53,502 bases of DNA, taken from NCBI GenBank assembly GCA_001828935.1, contig MHZX01000082.1:1-53502 (forward strand), written 5' to 3'. This stretch comes from Rhodocyclales bacterium RIFCSPLOWO2_02_FULL_63_24. GTDB lineage: Bacteria > Pseudomonadota > Gammaproteobacteria > Burkholderiales > Rhodocyclaceae. The notes beneath the pieces are model-generated. The model was not told the DNA's origin, ran no database searches, and saw nothing but the letters and a program-made list of their open reading frames with translations. The position numbers and the translations under genes are program-made. How positions within the stretch are numbered: position 1 is the first letter of the stretch; every line of letters begins with the position of its first letter. This document shows positions 36,880 to 46,526 of this stretch, piece after piece.

Positions 36880-37308
36880 TTATTGCATGCCTCCTGAGAT
36901 ATCGCGAGCCTCCAGCGGATAGCCTCGTTCGCGATAGAAGCGGAACCGTTCGCGCCCCGGCAGCTTATCGCCATCGGCGACGCTGACGATTTCTACCACT
37001 TCCTGAAAGCGGCTGAAACCCGGCGGAATCTCGTTCGACAGATTCAATAGGCAGCCGTCGTGCGGCGGATGGTCCAGCGTCGGGGCAAGGATGATCCGAG
37101 TCTCCCCAGCCAGCTTGTCGGCCGCTCGGCAGTGTGGCGTGAAGCTGGTTGCCGGATGAGTCCACAGCAGGCGGTCCAGTTGTTCGCTATGTTCGCCATC
37201 CGGCACATACACCAACACCGACCTGCCCTCAATGCTGGCCTTGCCGAGCCAGGCGGCGATCGCCTGGAGCCGGTCGCGCGCACCATGCAGAAAGCTGATC
37301 CGCGTCAT
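36880..37308 (-). CDS. holC: DNA polymerase III chi subunit HolC
   Basis: A 142-residue clamp-loader accessory subunit that binds single-strand-binding protein. The sequence pattern is typical: [58 protein letters not shown], then [36 protein letters not shown] 37308 overlaps the pepA stop by four bases. The pepA-holC pair divergent from lptFG is a conserved proteobacterial arrangement. Confidence 0.93.
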   Translation of the reverse strand: MTRISFLHGARDRLQAIAAWLGKASIEGRSVLVYVPDGEHSEQLDRLLWTHPATSFTPHCRAADKLAGETRIILAPTLDHPPHDGCLLNLSNEIPPGFSRFQEVVEIVSVADGDKLPGRERFRFYRERGYPLEARDISGGMQ

Positions 37309-38828
37309 CCCCGCTTGCGCTTGCCGGTTGGCTTCGGAATCCGCCTCGCCCTGTCCATCAGGAAATGGGTGAGCAGGGGCACCGGTCGTCCGGTGGCTCC
37401 TTTTTCCTTGCCAGAGCGCCATGCGGTGCCTGCAATGTCGAGATGCGCCCAATGGTACTTGTCGGTGAACCGGGCAAGAAAACTCGCTGCGGTGATCGTG
37501 CCGGCCGGACGGCCCCCGATATTTGCCATGTCGGCAAAGTTGCTTTTCAGTTGTTCCTGGTAGTCATCCCACAGCGGCAGTTGCCAGGCGCGGTCATACG
37601 AGTCCTGGCCGGCGTCGATCAATTCCTTCGCCAGTCCCTCGTGATTGGCGAGCAAGCCGGTGGCGACGTTCCCCAGCGCGATCACACAGGCGCCCGTCAG
37701 CGTGGCGACGTCGACCACGCACTCCGGATCGAAGCGTTCGACATAGGTCAGCGCGTCGCACAGTATCAATCGACCTTCGGCATCGGTGTTGAGGATTTCA
37801 ACGGTTTGGCCCGACATCGAAGTGATGACGTCTCCCGGCTTGGTTGCAGCGCCCCCCGGCATGTTCTCCGTGGTCGGGACGATACCGATGACGTTGAGAG
37901 GCAATTTCATCAGGGCGGCTGCCTTGAGCGTTCCCAATACGCTGGCGGCGCCGCACATGTCATATTTCATCTCGTCCATTTCCGGCCCCGGCTTGAGCGA
38001 AATGCCGCCGGAGTCGAACGTGATGCCCTTGCCAACCAGTACCAGTGGCTTTGCTCCAGCGGCTCCTCCTGCATGCCGCAGGACAATGAATTTGGGCGGC
38101 TCGTGCGATCCGCGTGCGACCGAGAGCAGGGTGTTCATGCCGAGCTTCTCCATGTCGTCGCGGTCGAGAATGTCGACTGCGAGCCCGTGCGATTTTGCTA
38201 GTTGCCTCGCCTGATCGGCGAGATAGGTCGGGGTGCAGATGTTTCCTGGGAGATTGCCCAGATTCTTGGCCAGTTCAACCCCCGCGGCAATTGCCAGCCC
38301 CTCTGCCAATGCTGCTTCGGCGCCGGCCAGTTCGTTGCGGCGACTGACGCAGAATGTCAGCTTGCGTAGCGGCCGACGCACTTCGTCCTTCTTGGACTTG
38401 AGACGATCAAAGCGATAGACGGTTTCTTCTACCACGAGCGCTGCCTGGCGAATTTTCCAGGCGACATCGCGCTTCTTGACATTGAGTTCGGTCAGATACA
38501 AGGTGCCGTCGAAACCGCCGGTTTCATTGAGTTGCCGGATCGCGGTGCCCAGCGCGGCGCGGTATTCCTTTTCGCGGAACTCCCTTTCCTTGCCAAGTCC
38601 GACGAGCAGGACGCGATCAGCCTCGACGCCCGGAATGCTGTGCAGCAACAGACTGGTGCCTGCCTTGCCTTCCATGTCGCCCCGACGCAGGATGTCGCTA
38701 AGAAACTGATCTGCCGCTTGGTCGATGACTTCTGCCGGCGCGGATAGCTTTCTCGGCTCAAAAACACCGACCACAACGCAGGCGCTGCGCTGCTTTTCCG
38801 GGCTTCCGCTTTTTATGCTAAATTCCAA
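37305..38828 (-). CDS. pepA: Leucyl aminopeptidase PepA
   Basis: A 507-residue M17 metallo-aminopeptidase of the cytosol. The two-metal active site is visible: [30 protein letters not shown] and the family signature [14 protein letters not shown]. The N-terminal domain, which in E. coli also binds DNA in regulation and recombination, is intact. Translation appears to begin at TTG 38828 (TTG-GAA-TTT), with GAGGAG six bases upstream and no better ATG. Overlaps holC; divergent from lptF. Confidence 0.95.
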   Translation of the reverse strand: MEFSIKSGSPEKQRSACVVVGVFEPRKLSAPAEVIDQAADQFLSDILRRGDMEGKAGTSLLLHSIPGVEADRVLLVGLGKEREFREKEYRAALGTAIRQLNETGGFDGTLYLTELNVKKRDVAWKIRQAALVVEETVYRFDRLKSKKDEVRRPLRKLTFCVSRRNELAGAEAALAEGLAIAAGVELAKNLGNLPGNICTPTYLADQARQLAKSHGLAVDILDRDDMEKLGMNTLLSVARGSHEPPKFIVLRHAGGAAGAKPLVLVGKGITFDSGGISLKPGPEMDEMKYDMCGAASVLGTLKAAALMKLPLNVIGIVPTTENMPGGAATKPGDVITSMSGQTVEILNTDAEGRLILCDALTYVERFDPECVVDVATLTGACVIALGNVATGLLANHEGLAKELIDAGQDSYDRAWQLPLWDDYQEQLKSNFADMANIGGRPAGTITAASFLARFTDKYHWAHLDIAGTAWRSGKEKGATGRPVPLLTHFLMDRARRIPKPTGKRKRG

Positions 38829-38949
38829 AATGCTCTCCTCTGGGATTGCGGGAAATCGATGAAATCGACTTGTTTTGAGTGATTTTCCTTGATTGCCCGA
38901 TTATTCCCCAAGTTTTCCCCAAAAGTCAAAGCAGATACTCCGCTACACG

Positions 38950-40032
38950 ATGATTTTTCAACGCGCTGCAATTCGGGAGTTCACCCATACGGCAGCCGGG
39001 GTTTTCGTGGCGCTGTTCGCAATTCTGATGACTACCCAGTTGATTCGTCTATTGGGCCAGGCGGCGGGCGGGAAAATTGCCTCCGAGGCGGTAATAGCGC
39101 TGCTTGGCTTTGGCGCAATCAGCTATCTGCCAGTGCTGCTTTCGCTGACACTCTTTATCGCAGTGCTGATGACCTTGTCGCGCTGGTATCGGGATTCCGA
39201 AATGGTCATCTGGCTTGCGTCGGGCATTCCCCTGACTGCTTGGATCAAACCGGTGCTCAAATTTGTCTGGCCACCGGTGCTGGTCATAGCAATCCTTTCC
39301 TTGTTGCTGGCTCCTTGGGCGACACAGAAGAGTGAGGCCTATCGTCAAAGCATGGATCAACGCGACGATGTTGCGCGAGTGTCTCCCGGCGCCTTCAATG
39401 AGTCGGGGGCGGCCGACCGGGTGTTTTTCGTCGAGAGCGTCGCCGGCGAGGACGGTCAGGTAAGAAACGTTTTCATCAGTTCGATTCAGCGAGGTCGGCT
39501 GGGTGTGATGGCGACGGCGCAAGGCCATACGGAAACCATGCCAAATGGGGATCGCTTCTTGGTTCTTGACCGTGGTCGACGCTACGAAGGTACCGCGGGC
39601 ACGGCCGAGTATCGGGTGATGGAATTCGATCGCTATGCTTTGCGCATCGAGACCAAGGAAGCCCGCGGGTTTGAGGAATCGCCACGCACCAAGCCATTGT
39701 GGGATCTATTGCGCGATCCACAGCCCGCGCATCTGGCAGAGTTGCTCTGGCGTCTGGGGCTGCCGCTGGCTGCCCTGAATCTGGCGGTGTTGGCCATTCC
39801 ATTGTCTTTCGTCAATCCGCGAGCTGGACGTACCAACAATCTGATTTTTTCCCTGCTTACCTACATGATTTACAGCAATCTGCTCAGCGTCAGCCAGGCC
39901 TGGGTGGCGCAGGGAAAATTGCGCTTCGAGATTGGGGTCTGGGCGGTGCACGTCGGTATGTTTCTGCTGCTGATCGTGCTGTTCTATCGCAGGCAGAATC
40001 CCTTGGCCTGGGGAAAAATTCGATGGCGCTGA
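38950..40032 (+). CDS. lptF: LPS export permease LptF
   Basis: A 360-residue inner-membrane half of the LptB2FG transporter that extracts lipopolysaccharide. The first helix pattern FQRAAIREFTHTAAGVFVALFAILMTTQLIRLLGQAAGG is typical of LptF, three further N-terminal and three C-terminal membrane segments flank a beta-jellyroll periplasmic domain (VNPRAGRTNNLIFSLLTYMIYSNLL is the late signature). ATG 38950 is chosen by the family start. The stop lies ten bases inside lptG. Confidence 0.95.
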   Translation: MIFQRAAIREFTHTAAGVFVALFAILMTTQLIRLLGQAAGGKIASEAVIALLGFGAISYLPVLLSLTLFIAVLMTLSRWYRDSEMVIWLASGIPLTAWIKPVLKFVWPPVLVIAILSLLLAPWATQKSEAYRQSMDQRDDVARVSPGAFNESGAADRVFFVESVAGEDGQVRNVFISSIQRGRLGVMATAQGHTETMPNGDRFLVLDRGRRYEGTAGTAEYRVMEFDRYALRIETKEARGFEESPRTKPLWDLLRDPQPAHLAELLWRLGLPLAALNLAVLAIPLSFVNPRAGRTNNLIFSLLTYMIYSNLLSVSQAWVAQGKLRFEIGVWAVHVGMFLLLIVLFYRRQNPLAWGKIRWR

Positions 40033-41102
40033 AGATTTATGAGCGCCATCTGGCACGGGAGATTTATGCTTCCGCGGCTTTGGTCTTGACCGCGTTCCTG
40101 ATGCTGTTTGCCTTCTTCGATCTGATCCATGAACTTGAGAGCATAGGCAAAGGCGGTTATCAACTTCAGCATGCACTGGGTTATGTGACTCTGACCTTGC
40201 CTGGTCGGCTGTATGAACTGTTTCCGATCGGCGTCCTGATCGGAACACTTTATGCCCTAACGATGCTCGCGCGGCACTCGGAAATAACTGTGCTGCGCGC
40301 GGCCGGGCTGTCCACCCGCAATCTGCTCGCTGCCTTGGCCAAGATCGGATTGGTGTTCGCCGCGATTACGCTTCTCGTCGGTGAGTTTCTCGCACCACCG
40401 GCGGAACGGGCAGCCCAGCAGCTCAGGCTCAAGGCCATGGGCTCATTGGTAGCTCAGGAATTTCGTTCTGGTCTGTGGGTCAGGGACGAGCGCGCGTTTG
40501 TGAATGTCCGCGAAGTATTGCCGGACGCATCTCTGCAGAACGTGAGAGTATTTGAATTCGACGATCGATTCCAGTTGCTGTCGATCAGTCAGGCCGAACG
40601 CGGACGCTATCTCAATGCCGGAACCTGGGCGCTTGAAGGCGTGGTTCGTACCGTGTTTTCGGGTGATTCAGCCAGTGTCGAGCGCTATGCCGAACTCAAC
40701 TGGAAATCGGCGCTCAACCCGGACCTGCTTGCGGTGCTATTGGTCGTTCCGGAGCGCATGTCCCTGGTCAACCTCTACCTCTATATCCGCCATCTGAGCG
40801 GGAATCAGCAGAAGACCGATCGCTACGATATCGCGATGTGGAAAAAGCTCATCTATCCTTTGGCCGCCCTGGTAATGATGGCGCTGGCATTACCGTTTGC
40901 CTACATGCAGGATCGCATGGGCGCGGTCAGTATTCGGGTATTCGCCGGCATCATGCTGGGTATCGGTTTTCATATGTTGAATGGACTGTTTTCCAGTCTT
41001 GGCGTGATCAACAGTTGGCCGCCCTTCTTTTCTGCCATAACACCGAGCGTGCTTTTTTTGATGACTGCCGCTGGGATGCTATGGTGGGTTGAGCGACGTT
41101 GA
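40023..41102 (+). CDS. lptG: LPS export permease LptG
   Basis: A 359-residue partner of LptF. It begins LKIYERHLAREIYASAALVLTAFLMLFAFFDLIHELESIG, the standard LptG N-terminus, has the loop RLYELFPIGVLIGTLYALTMLARHSEITVLRAAGLS that docks LptB, and the late KLIYPLAALVMMALALPFAYMQDR segment. It overlaps lptF by ten bases at the 5' end and the convergent RDD gene by 24 bases at the 3' end. Confidence 0.95.
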   Translation: MALKIYERHLAREIYASAALVLTAFLMLFAFFDLIHELESIGKGGYQLQHALGYVTLTLPGRLYELFPIGVLIGTLYALTMLARHSEITVLRAAGLSTRNLLAALAKIGLVFAAITLLVGEFLAPPAERAAQQLRLKAMGSLVAQEFRSGLWVRDERAFVNVREVLPDASLQNVRVFEFDDRFQLLSISQAERGRYLNAGTWALEGVVRTVFSGDSASVERYAELNWKSALNPDLLAVLLVVPERMSLVNLYLYIRHLSGNQQKTDRYDIAMWKKLIYPLAALVMMALALPFAYMQDRMGAVSIRVFAGIMLGIGFHMLNGLFSSLGVINSWPPFFSAITPSVLFLMTAAGMLWWVERR

Positions 41103-41549
41103 GTGCAATTGATCGTGCATGAACACCACTCGGGTGCCTGCCAGCCGGTCATGAAGAAATTGGCGGTCGCGATCGAACAGCGCCCATAGCACTCCCGCGC
41201 CAAAATAGATGACGCTGGGCCAGGCCAGGAAATAACGAAGTATCAGACGCGCCATGGATGGCGGCGCTCCGCTTGGTGTCGACAGCCGGAGTTTCCAAGT
41301 CTGCATTGCCAGGGTCTGCCCGCCGTGGTGCCAGTACCAGACGAAGTAAATGCCGACTACCAGGAAGACGTGGCCGATCAACATCCAGCCGGGCAACACG
41401 ATCTCGAAACCCATACCCAAGGCCAGATGAGGCAACATGAAAGTTACCGAAAGAACCCCAAGCAACAATAACCCTTCGTAAGCCATGCTGGCCATGCGTC
41501 GACGTATGCTGGGCAATTGAGCCAAAGAGGAGGCGATTGAGGCTGACAT
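41079..41549 (-). CDS. RDD-family membrane protein
   Basis: A 156-residue protein with three to four membrane segments and the RDD pattern: MAYEGLLLLGVLSVTFMLP, then GGQTLAMQTWKLRLSTPSG, and the late FDRDRQFLHDRLAGTRVVF. RDD proteins have diverse or unknown transport roles. ATG 41549 is preferred; a TTG three codons earlier is immediately after the upstream stop. It is the last gene of a sigma factor-DUF3619-DUF3106-RDD cluster that I recall as a recurring betaproteobacterial neighbourhood. Confidence 0.85.
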   Translation of the reverse strand: MSASIASSLAQLPSIRRRMASMAYEGLLLLGVLSVTFMLPHLALGMGFEIVLPGWMLIGHVFLVVGIYFVWYWHHGGQTLAMQTWKLRLSTPSGAPPSMARLILRYFLAWPSVIYFGAGVLWALFDRDRQFLHDRLAGTRVVFMHDQLHSTSLNPP

Positions 41550-41558
41550 TGCAAACAA

Positions 41559-42089
41559 CTAGCGTTGGGCGGCTTGCTCCGGTGGAGCGAAGGATGGCGG
41601 AGCGTCAGGTGCAGTCGGAGCTGGTACAGCCGTCTTCTTCGACGGTGCAGGGCGTGAAGTTGGTTGCTTGGTAGCTTCGGCTTTCAGTCTGCTTTTTTCG
41701 CTCTCAGGCAATTCCTTGTATTGCTCCCACTTCAGCTTTACTGCCTCTTTTTTTTCTGGGGGAGCTTTTTGCAGCGTCTTGTATTTGTCTCTTGCCCGCT
41801 TGCGCTCGTCGGGCGTCAATTTTGCCCAGTCGGTCATTCGACGCTGCATGCGCGCCTGCTCTTCGGCGCCCAAGGATTGGTAGCGCTGGGCGATACCGAG
41901 CCACTTCTTTCGCCGGAAACCATCCATCTTGTCCCACTCGGTGGAGAGCGGAGCAAGAATACGTTTCTGGTCTGCACTCAGTTCAGTCCAGGATGGCTGC
42001 GAAAGTGGCGGAACGATGACTGCATGGCCAAGTGGGGAGGCCAGCCAGAACGCTATTGCGAGGATGAATCTGAGGCGCGCTCGAGCCAT
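41559..42089 (-). CDS. DUF3106 periplasmic protein
   Basis: A 176-residue exported protein (signal to about residue 24, SPLGHA). The mature part has the helical repeats of DUF3106: WTELSADQKRILAPLSTEWDKMDGFRRKKWLGIAQRYQSL, WAKLTPDERKRARDKYKTLQKAPPEKKEAVKLKWEQYKELPESEK. The C-terminus is Pro/Ala-rich. The repeats recall LTxxQ/Spy-type helices. Its start lies 37 bases inside the DUF3619 gene. Function unknown; the link to the sigma factor is positional. Confidence 0.85.
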   Translation of the reverse strand: MARARLRFILAIAFWLASPLGHAVIVPPLSQPSWTELSADQKRILAPLSTEWDKMDGFRRKKWLGIAQRYQSLGAEEQARMQRRMTDWAKLTPDERKRARDKYKTLQKAPPEKKEAVKLKWEQYKELPESEKSRLKAEATKQPTSRPAPSKKTAVPAPTAPDAPPSFAPPEQAAQR

Positions 42090-42439
42090 GCGTGGAAGCC
42101 TCGATCAAGATATGCTGAAGGGGGGAGTTCGTCGGCAAGGAGGGCGCTGTCTATTTCTTCATATTCCCGGGCTTCTTCAAACGCATTCCAGTAGTAGGTA
42201 CCCATGGCCCCGACGCTCAGGGCCATGATTGCAAGTAGGTTACGGGCATTGGAAAGAAAGGCAAACTCCAACGTCTGCCCTATTCCCGCTATACGAATTC
42301 CCTTTACCGGCACTCGCTGGTTATTCAAGGCTGCCTGGCGGCCCTGATGAAGACGAAGCGCTACCTGCTTATTGAGGGTATCCAAGCCCAAATTGAGAAC
42401 TTGCCTTGTCTTGTAGCCGAATTCAGTATCTTCATTCAT
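42053..42439 (-). CDS. DUF3619 membrane protein (putative anti-sigma factor position)
   Basis: A 128-residue protein with a basic N-terminal cytoplasmic part (FGYKTRQVLNLGLDTLNKQVALRLHQGRQAAL), one membrane helix (NLLAIMALSVGAMGTYYWNAF) and a short acidic periplasmic tail. This matches DUF3619, always found next to a group of betaproteobacterial sigma factors as far as I recall. Topology and position fit an anti-sigma factor, but no zinc-binding or RseA-like motif is visible. Its start overlaps the sigma gene stop by four bases. Confidence 0.85.
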   Translation of the reverse strand: MNEDTEFGYKTRQVLNLGLDTLNKQVALRLHQGRQAALNNQRVPVKGIRIAGIGQTLEFAFLSNARNLLAIMALSVGAMGTYYWNAFEEAREYEEIDSALLADELPPSAYLDRGFHAWLERASDSSSQ

Positions 42440-42999
42440 AACTCTATGCCCTTCGCCTTAAGTGCTGCCGCCAGCGTGTGGGTGGCGCGCGAACAGTGTG
42501 TCTTTACGCTACCTTCGGTGCAACCCATCGCCGCTGCCGTTTCGGCAATATCCATTTCCTCCCAATAACGCATCAGGAAGGCTTCGCGTTGACGTGGAGG
42601 CAGTTTCTCGATTTCTTTTTCAATAATACCAAGGAGTTGCGATCGCTCAAGCTGCCTGTGCGGTGTCGCCAAACCCTCAGACTCATTTTCCGCCGCAATA
42701 GTTTCAAGCGGATCCGCATCATCATCATCGCTGAAGGAGATGGACGATAGCAGGGTAGTCCACAATGATCGGACCCTGGATCGCCGGTAGCTGTCGCGGA
42801 TCGCGTTCTGCAGGATTCTCTGAAACAGCATTGGCCATTCGCCCTTCGGGCGGTCGCCGTATTTTTCCGCGAGTCGCATCATCGCGTCCTGGACTATGTC
42901 CAGTGCGGTCTCCTCGTTTCGAATGGCGAACATGGCCTGTTTGAAGGCGCGCCGCTCTATGCTGGCAAGGAAATTCGAAAGTTCGTTTCGGGAACTCAG
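42436..42999 (-). CDS. ECF-like RNA polymerase sigma factor (apparent CTG start)
   Basis: A 187-residue sigma factor with region 2 (ERRAFKQAMFAIRNEETALDIVQDAMMRLAEKYGDRP) and region 4 (LPPRQREAFLMRYWEEMDIAETAAAMGCTEGSVKTHCSRATHTLA). The first ATG in frame (42933) would cut region 2 at FKQA-MFAIRNEE. The frame stays open upstream and reads SSRNELSNFLASIERRAFKQA, the expected N-terminus. In that stretch there is no ATG, GTG or TTG. A CTG at 42999 has AGGAG six bases upstream, so CTG initiation is the best explanation. A start at ATG 42933 (165 residues) is the conservative alternative. Confidence 0.82.
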   Translation of the reverse strand: MSSRNELSNFLASIERRAFKQAMFAIRNEETALDIVQDAMMRLAEKYGDRPKGEWPMLFQRILQNAIRDSYRRSRVRSLWTTLLSSISFSDDDDADPLETIAAENESEGLATPHRQLERSQLLGIIEKEIEKLPPRQREAFLMRYWEEMDIAETAAAMGCTEGSVKTHCSRATHTLAAALKAKGIEL

Positions 43000-43055
43000 C
43001 GGGGGCTCCTGCCGACTTTCAGCAGTTTTTCATTGCGAAAGCCAGACTATAAATC

Positions 43056-43084
43056 TTGACCATTCGCGGACGAGTCAGTAAGGT
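43056..43084 (+). promoter_or_regulatory. Candidate ilvB promoter
   Basis: TTGACC (43056-43061), a 17-base spacer and TAAGGT (43079-43084) lie upstream of ilvB, giving an untranslated leader of about 30 bases. No leader peptide or attenuator is visible in this gap. Confidence 0.5.
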
Positions 43085-43121
43085 TATGCGTTTCACTCGA
43101 AAAGTGTAACAGGTGTAATCA

Positions 43122-44831
43122 ATGCAGCTAACGGGCGCGGAAATTGTAATCAGGTGCTTGCAGGAGGAAAAGGTCGACTACGTGTTCGGCTATCCCGGCG
43201 GGTCGGTACTTTTTATTTACGACGAACTCTTCAAGCAGGACAAGTTCAAGCATGTTCTGGTTCGCCACGAACAGGCGGCTGTCCACGCGGCCGATGCCTA
43301 TTCGCGCTCGTCGAACAAGGTCGGCGTATGCATGGTTACGTCCGGACCTGGCGTGACCAACGCGGTGACGGGGATTGCAACCGCACATATGGACTCGATT
43401 CCGATGGTGATCATCAGCGGTCAGGTACCCACCGCCTACATCGGACAGGACGCGTTTCAAGAGTGCGACACGGTGGGCATTACCCGGCCCTGCGTCAAGC
43501 ACAATTTCCTGGTAAAGGATGTCAAGGACTTGGCGCTAACCCTGAAAAAGGCTTTCTACATAGCCAAGACAGGCAGGCCCGGCCCGGTACTGGTCGATAT
43601 CCCAAAGGACATCACCAACCAGAAGTGCGAGTTCGAGTATCCCAAGGCGATCACCATGCGATCGTATAACCCGGTGGTCAAGGGACACAGCGGCCAGATA
43701 AAAAAAGCGGTGCAGATGCTGCTGGAGGCCAAACGGCCGATGATTTATGCTGGAGGCGGTGTGATCCTGTCCGATGCCTCTGACAGACTCGTCAAACTTG
43801 CCCGTCATCTGGGATATCCGGTGACGAACACGCTGATGGGCCTAGGCGGCTATCCGGCGACCGACAAGCAATCTCTAGGCATGTTGGGCATGCACGGCAC
43901 CTATGAGGCCAATATGGCCATGCAGCATTGCGATGTCCTGATTGCCGTTGGCGCCCGGTTTGATGATCGGGTGATTGGCAATCCGGCGCATTTCGCCGAG
44001 GTTGCGCGAAAGATTATTCATATCGATATCGACCCGTCGTCGATCTCCAAGCGCGTCAAGGTCGATGTACCCATTGTAGGCAATCTGCCGGATGTACTGG
44101 ACGAGTTGCAGAAGCTTCTCGACGCTTCTGCCGGCGTGCCCGATCCGAAAGCGTTGGCGGCGTGGTGGAAGCAGATCGACGAGTGGCGCGGCAAGAAATC
44201 TCTCAAGTACAAGCAGGGCAAGGAAATCATCATGCCCCAGTATGTGGTCGAGAAACTCTACGAAGTCACGGGGGGGGAGGCCTTCATTACTTCTGATGTG
44301 GGCCAGCACCAGATGTGGGCGGCACAATATTACAAGTTTGACAAACCCCGGCGCTGGATCAACTCGGGCGGCTTAGGTACCATGGGCGTCGGGCTGCCGT
44401 ATGCGATGGGCGTGCGTTTCGCCAATCCGAAAGCAACGGTGGCATGCATTACCGGAGAGGCGTCGATTCAAATGAATATTCAGGAGTTGTCGACCGCCAA
44501 GCAATTTCGTCTGCCGATCAAGATCATCAATCTCAACAATCGGTATCTCGGCATGGTGCGCCAGTGGCAGCAGATGTTTCATGGCAACCGCTATTCGGAG
44601 TCCTATGTCGATGCCCTGCCCGACTTCGTCAAACTGGCGGAGTCCTATGGGCATGTGGGAATGAAGATAGAGCGTCCTGCCGATGTTGAGCCGGCTTTGC
44701 GCGAAGCCTTCACCAAGCATAAGAATGACCTTGTTTTCATGGATTTCCTTACCGACCAGACGGCCAACGTGTATCCCATGGTAGCAGCCGGCAAAGGGCT
44801 GTCGGAAATGATTCTGGCCGAGGAATTGTAA
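43122..44831 (+). CDS. ilvB: Acetolactate synthase large subunit
   Basis: A 569-residue thiamine-diphosphate enzyme that makes acetolactate or acetohydroxybutyrate, the first common step of Val, Leu and Ile synthesis. The catalytic Glu is in VRHEQAAVHAADAY; the FAD-linked domain has GVILSDASDRLVKLARHLG; the ThDP motif reads TGEASIQMNIQEL...NLNNRYLGMVRQWQ, where Glu replaces the common Asp of GD(A/G)S, a variant I recall in betaproteobacteria. Only two bases separate it from the small-subunit gene. Symbols ilvB and ilvI are both used for this gene. Confidence 0.96.
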   Translation: MQLTGAEIVIRCLQEEKVDYVFGYPGGSVLFIYDELFKQDKFKHVLVRHEQAAVHAADAYSRSSNKVGVCMVTSGPGVTNAVTGIATAHMDSIPMVIISGQVPTAYIGQDAFQECDTVGITRPCVKHNFLVKDVKDLALTLKKAFYIAKTGRPGPVLVDIPKDITNQKCEFEYPKAITMRSYNPVVKGHSGQIKKAVQMLLEAKRPMIYAGGGVILSDASDRLVKLARHLGYPVTNTLMGLGGYPATDKQSLGMLGMHGTYEANMAMQHCDVLIAVGARFDDRVIGNPAHFAEVARKIIHIDIDPSSISKRVKVDVPIVGNLPDVLDELQKLLDASAGVPDPKALAAWWKQIDEWRGKKSLKYKQGKEIIMPQYVVEKLYEVTGGEAFITSDVGQHQMWAAQYYKFDKPRRWINSGGLGTMGVGLPYAMGVRFANPKATVACITGEASIQMNIQELSTAKQFRLPIKIINLNNRYLGMVRQWQQMFHGNRYSESYVDALPDFVKLAESYGHVGMKIERPADVEPALREAFTKHKNDLVFMDFLTDQTANVYPMVAAGKGLSEMILAEEL

Positions 44832-44833
44832 GC

Positions 44834-45325
44834 ATGCGACATATTATTTCCATTCTGATCGAAAACGAGGCAGGAGCTCTCTCCCGCGTTTCGGGTTTGT
44901 TCTCCGCCCGCGCTTTCAACATCGAATCGCTAACGGTAGCACCGACCGAGGACGCTTCGCTTTCCCGCATGACCATTGTCAGCACTGGCTCCGACGACGT
45001 CATCGAACAGATCACCAAGCAGCTGAACAAGCTGATAGACGTAGTCAAGGTCGTGGATTTGTCCGAAGCCGCGCATATCGAGCGCGAGCTGATGTTGGTC
45101 AAGGTGCGCGCTGCCGGCAAGGATCGTGAAGAGATGAAGCGCATTGCCGATATTTTTCGCGGTCGCATCATCGACGTCACCGATTCGACCTACGTCATCG
45201 AATTGACAGGCAACGGTTCCAAACTGGATGCCTTTCTCGAAGCCATCGATCGCTCCTTGATTCTGGAAACCGTTCGTACCGGGGTGTCCGGCATCGGACG
45301 CGGCGATCGAATTCTCAAAGTCTAA
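44834..45325 (+). CDS. ilvH: Acetolactate synthase small (regulatory) subunit
   Basis: A 163-residue regulatory subunit that binds valine and activates the large subunit. The N-terminal ACT domain is MRHIISILIENEAGALSRVSGLFSARAFNIESLTVAPTED, where ENEAGALSRVSGLF is the valine-binding pattern; the second half (ELMLVKVRAAGKDREEMKRIADIFRGRIIDVTDSTYVIELTGNGSKLDAFL) is the second ACT-like domain. Full length. It sits between ilvB and ilvC in one operon. Confidence 0.96.
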   Translation: MRHIISILIENEAGALSRVSGLFSARAFNIESLTVAPTEDASLSRMTIVSTGSDDVIEQITKQLNKLIDVVKVVDLSEAAHIERELMLVKVRAAGKDREEMKRIADIFRGRIIDVTDSTYVIELTGNGSKLDAFLEAIDRSLILETVRTGVSGIGRGDRILKV

Positions 45326-45347
45326 AACCTGATACCAAGGAAATTGA

Positions 45348-46364
<1,017 letters not shown>

Positions 46365-46384
46365 AAGTAGCCGAGCGAAATGTG

Positions 46385-46410
46385 AAGGGCACAGCAGCGC
46401 TGTGCCCTTT
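46385..46410 (+). terminator. Intrinsic terminator of the ilvBHC operon
   Basis: AAGGGCACAGC (46385-46395) pairs with GCTGTGCCCTT (46399-46409) around a 3-base loop, ending in CCCTTTATT. The stem is perfect. It lies 20 bases after ilvC and separates it from pssA. Confidence 0.85.
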
Positions 46411-46526
46411 ATTGCAGTAGATTCGTCATCACAAGAGCGTGGCGATTGGCGGTCGCCGCCTCGACGCTTAACGGTGGGCTTTCCTGACCCGTTAGAATAG
46501 ACTCTATTTCTCACTCCTTCTGGATC

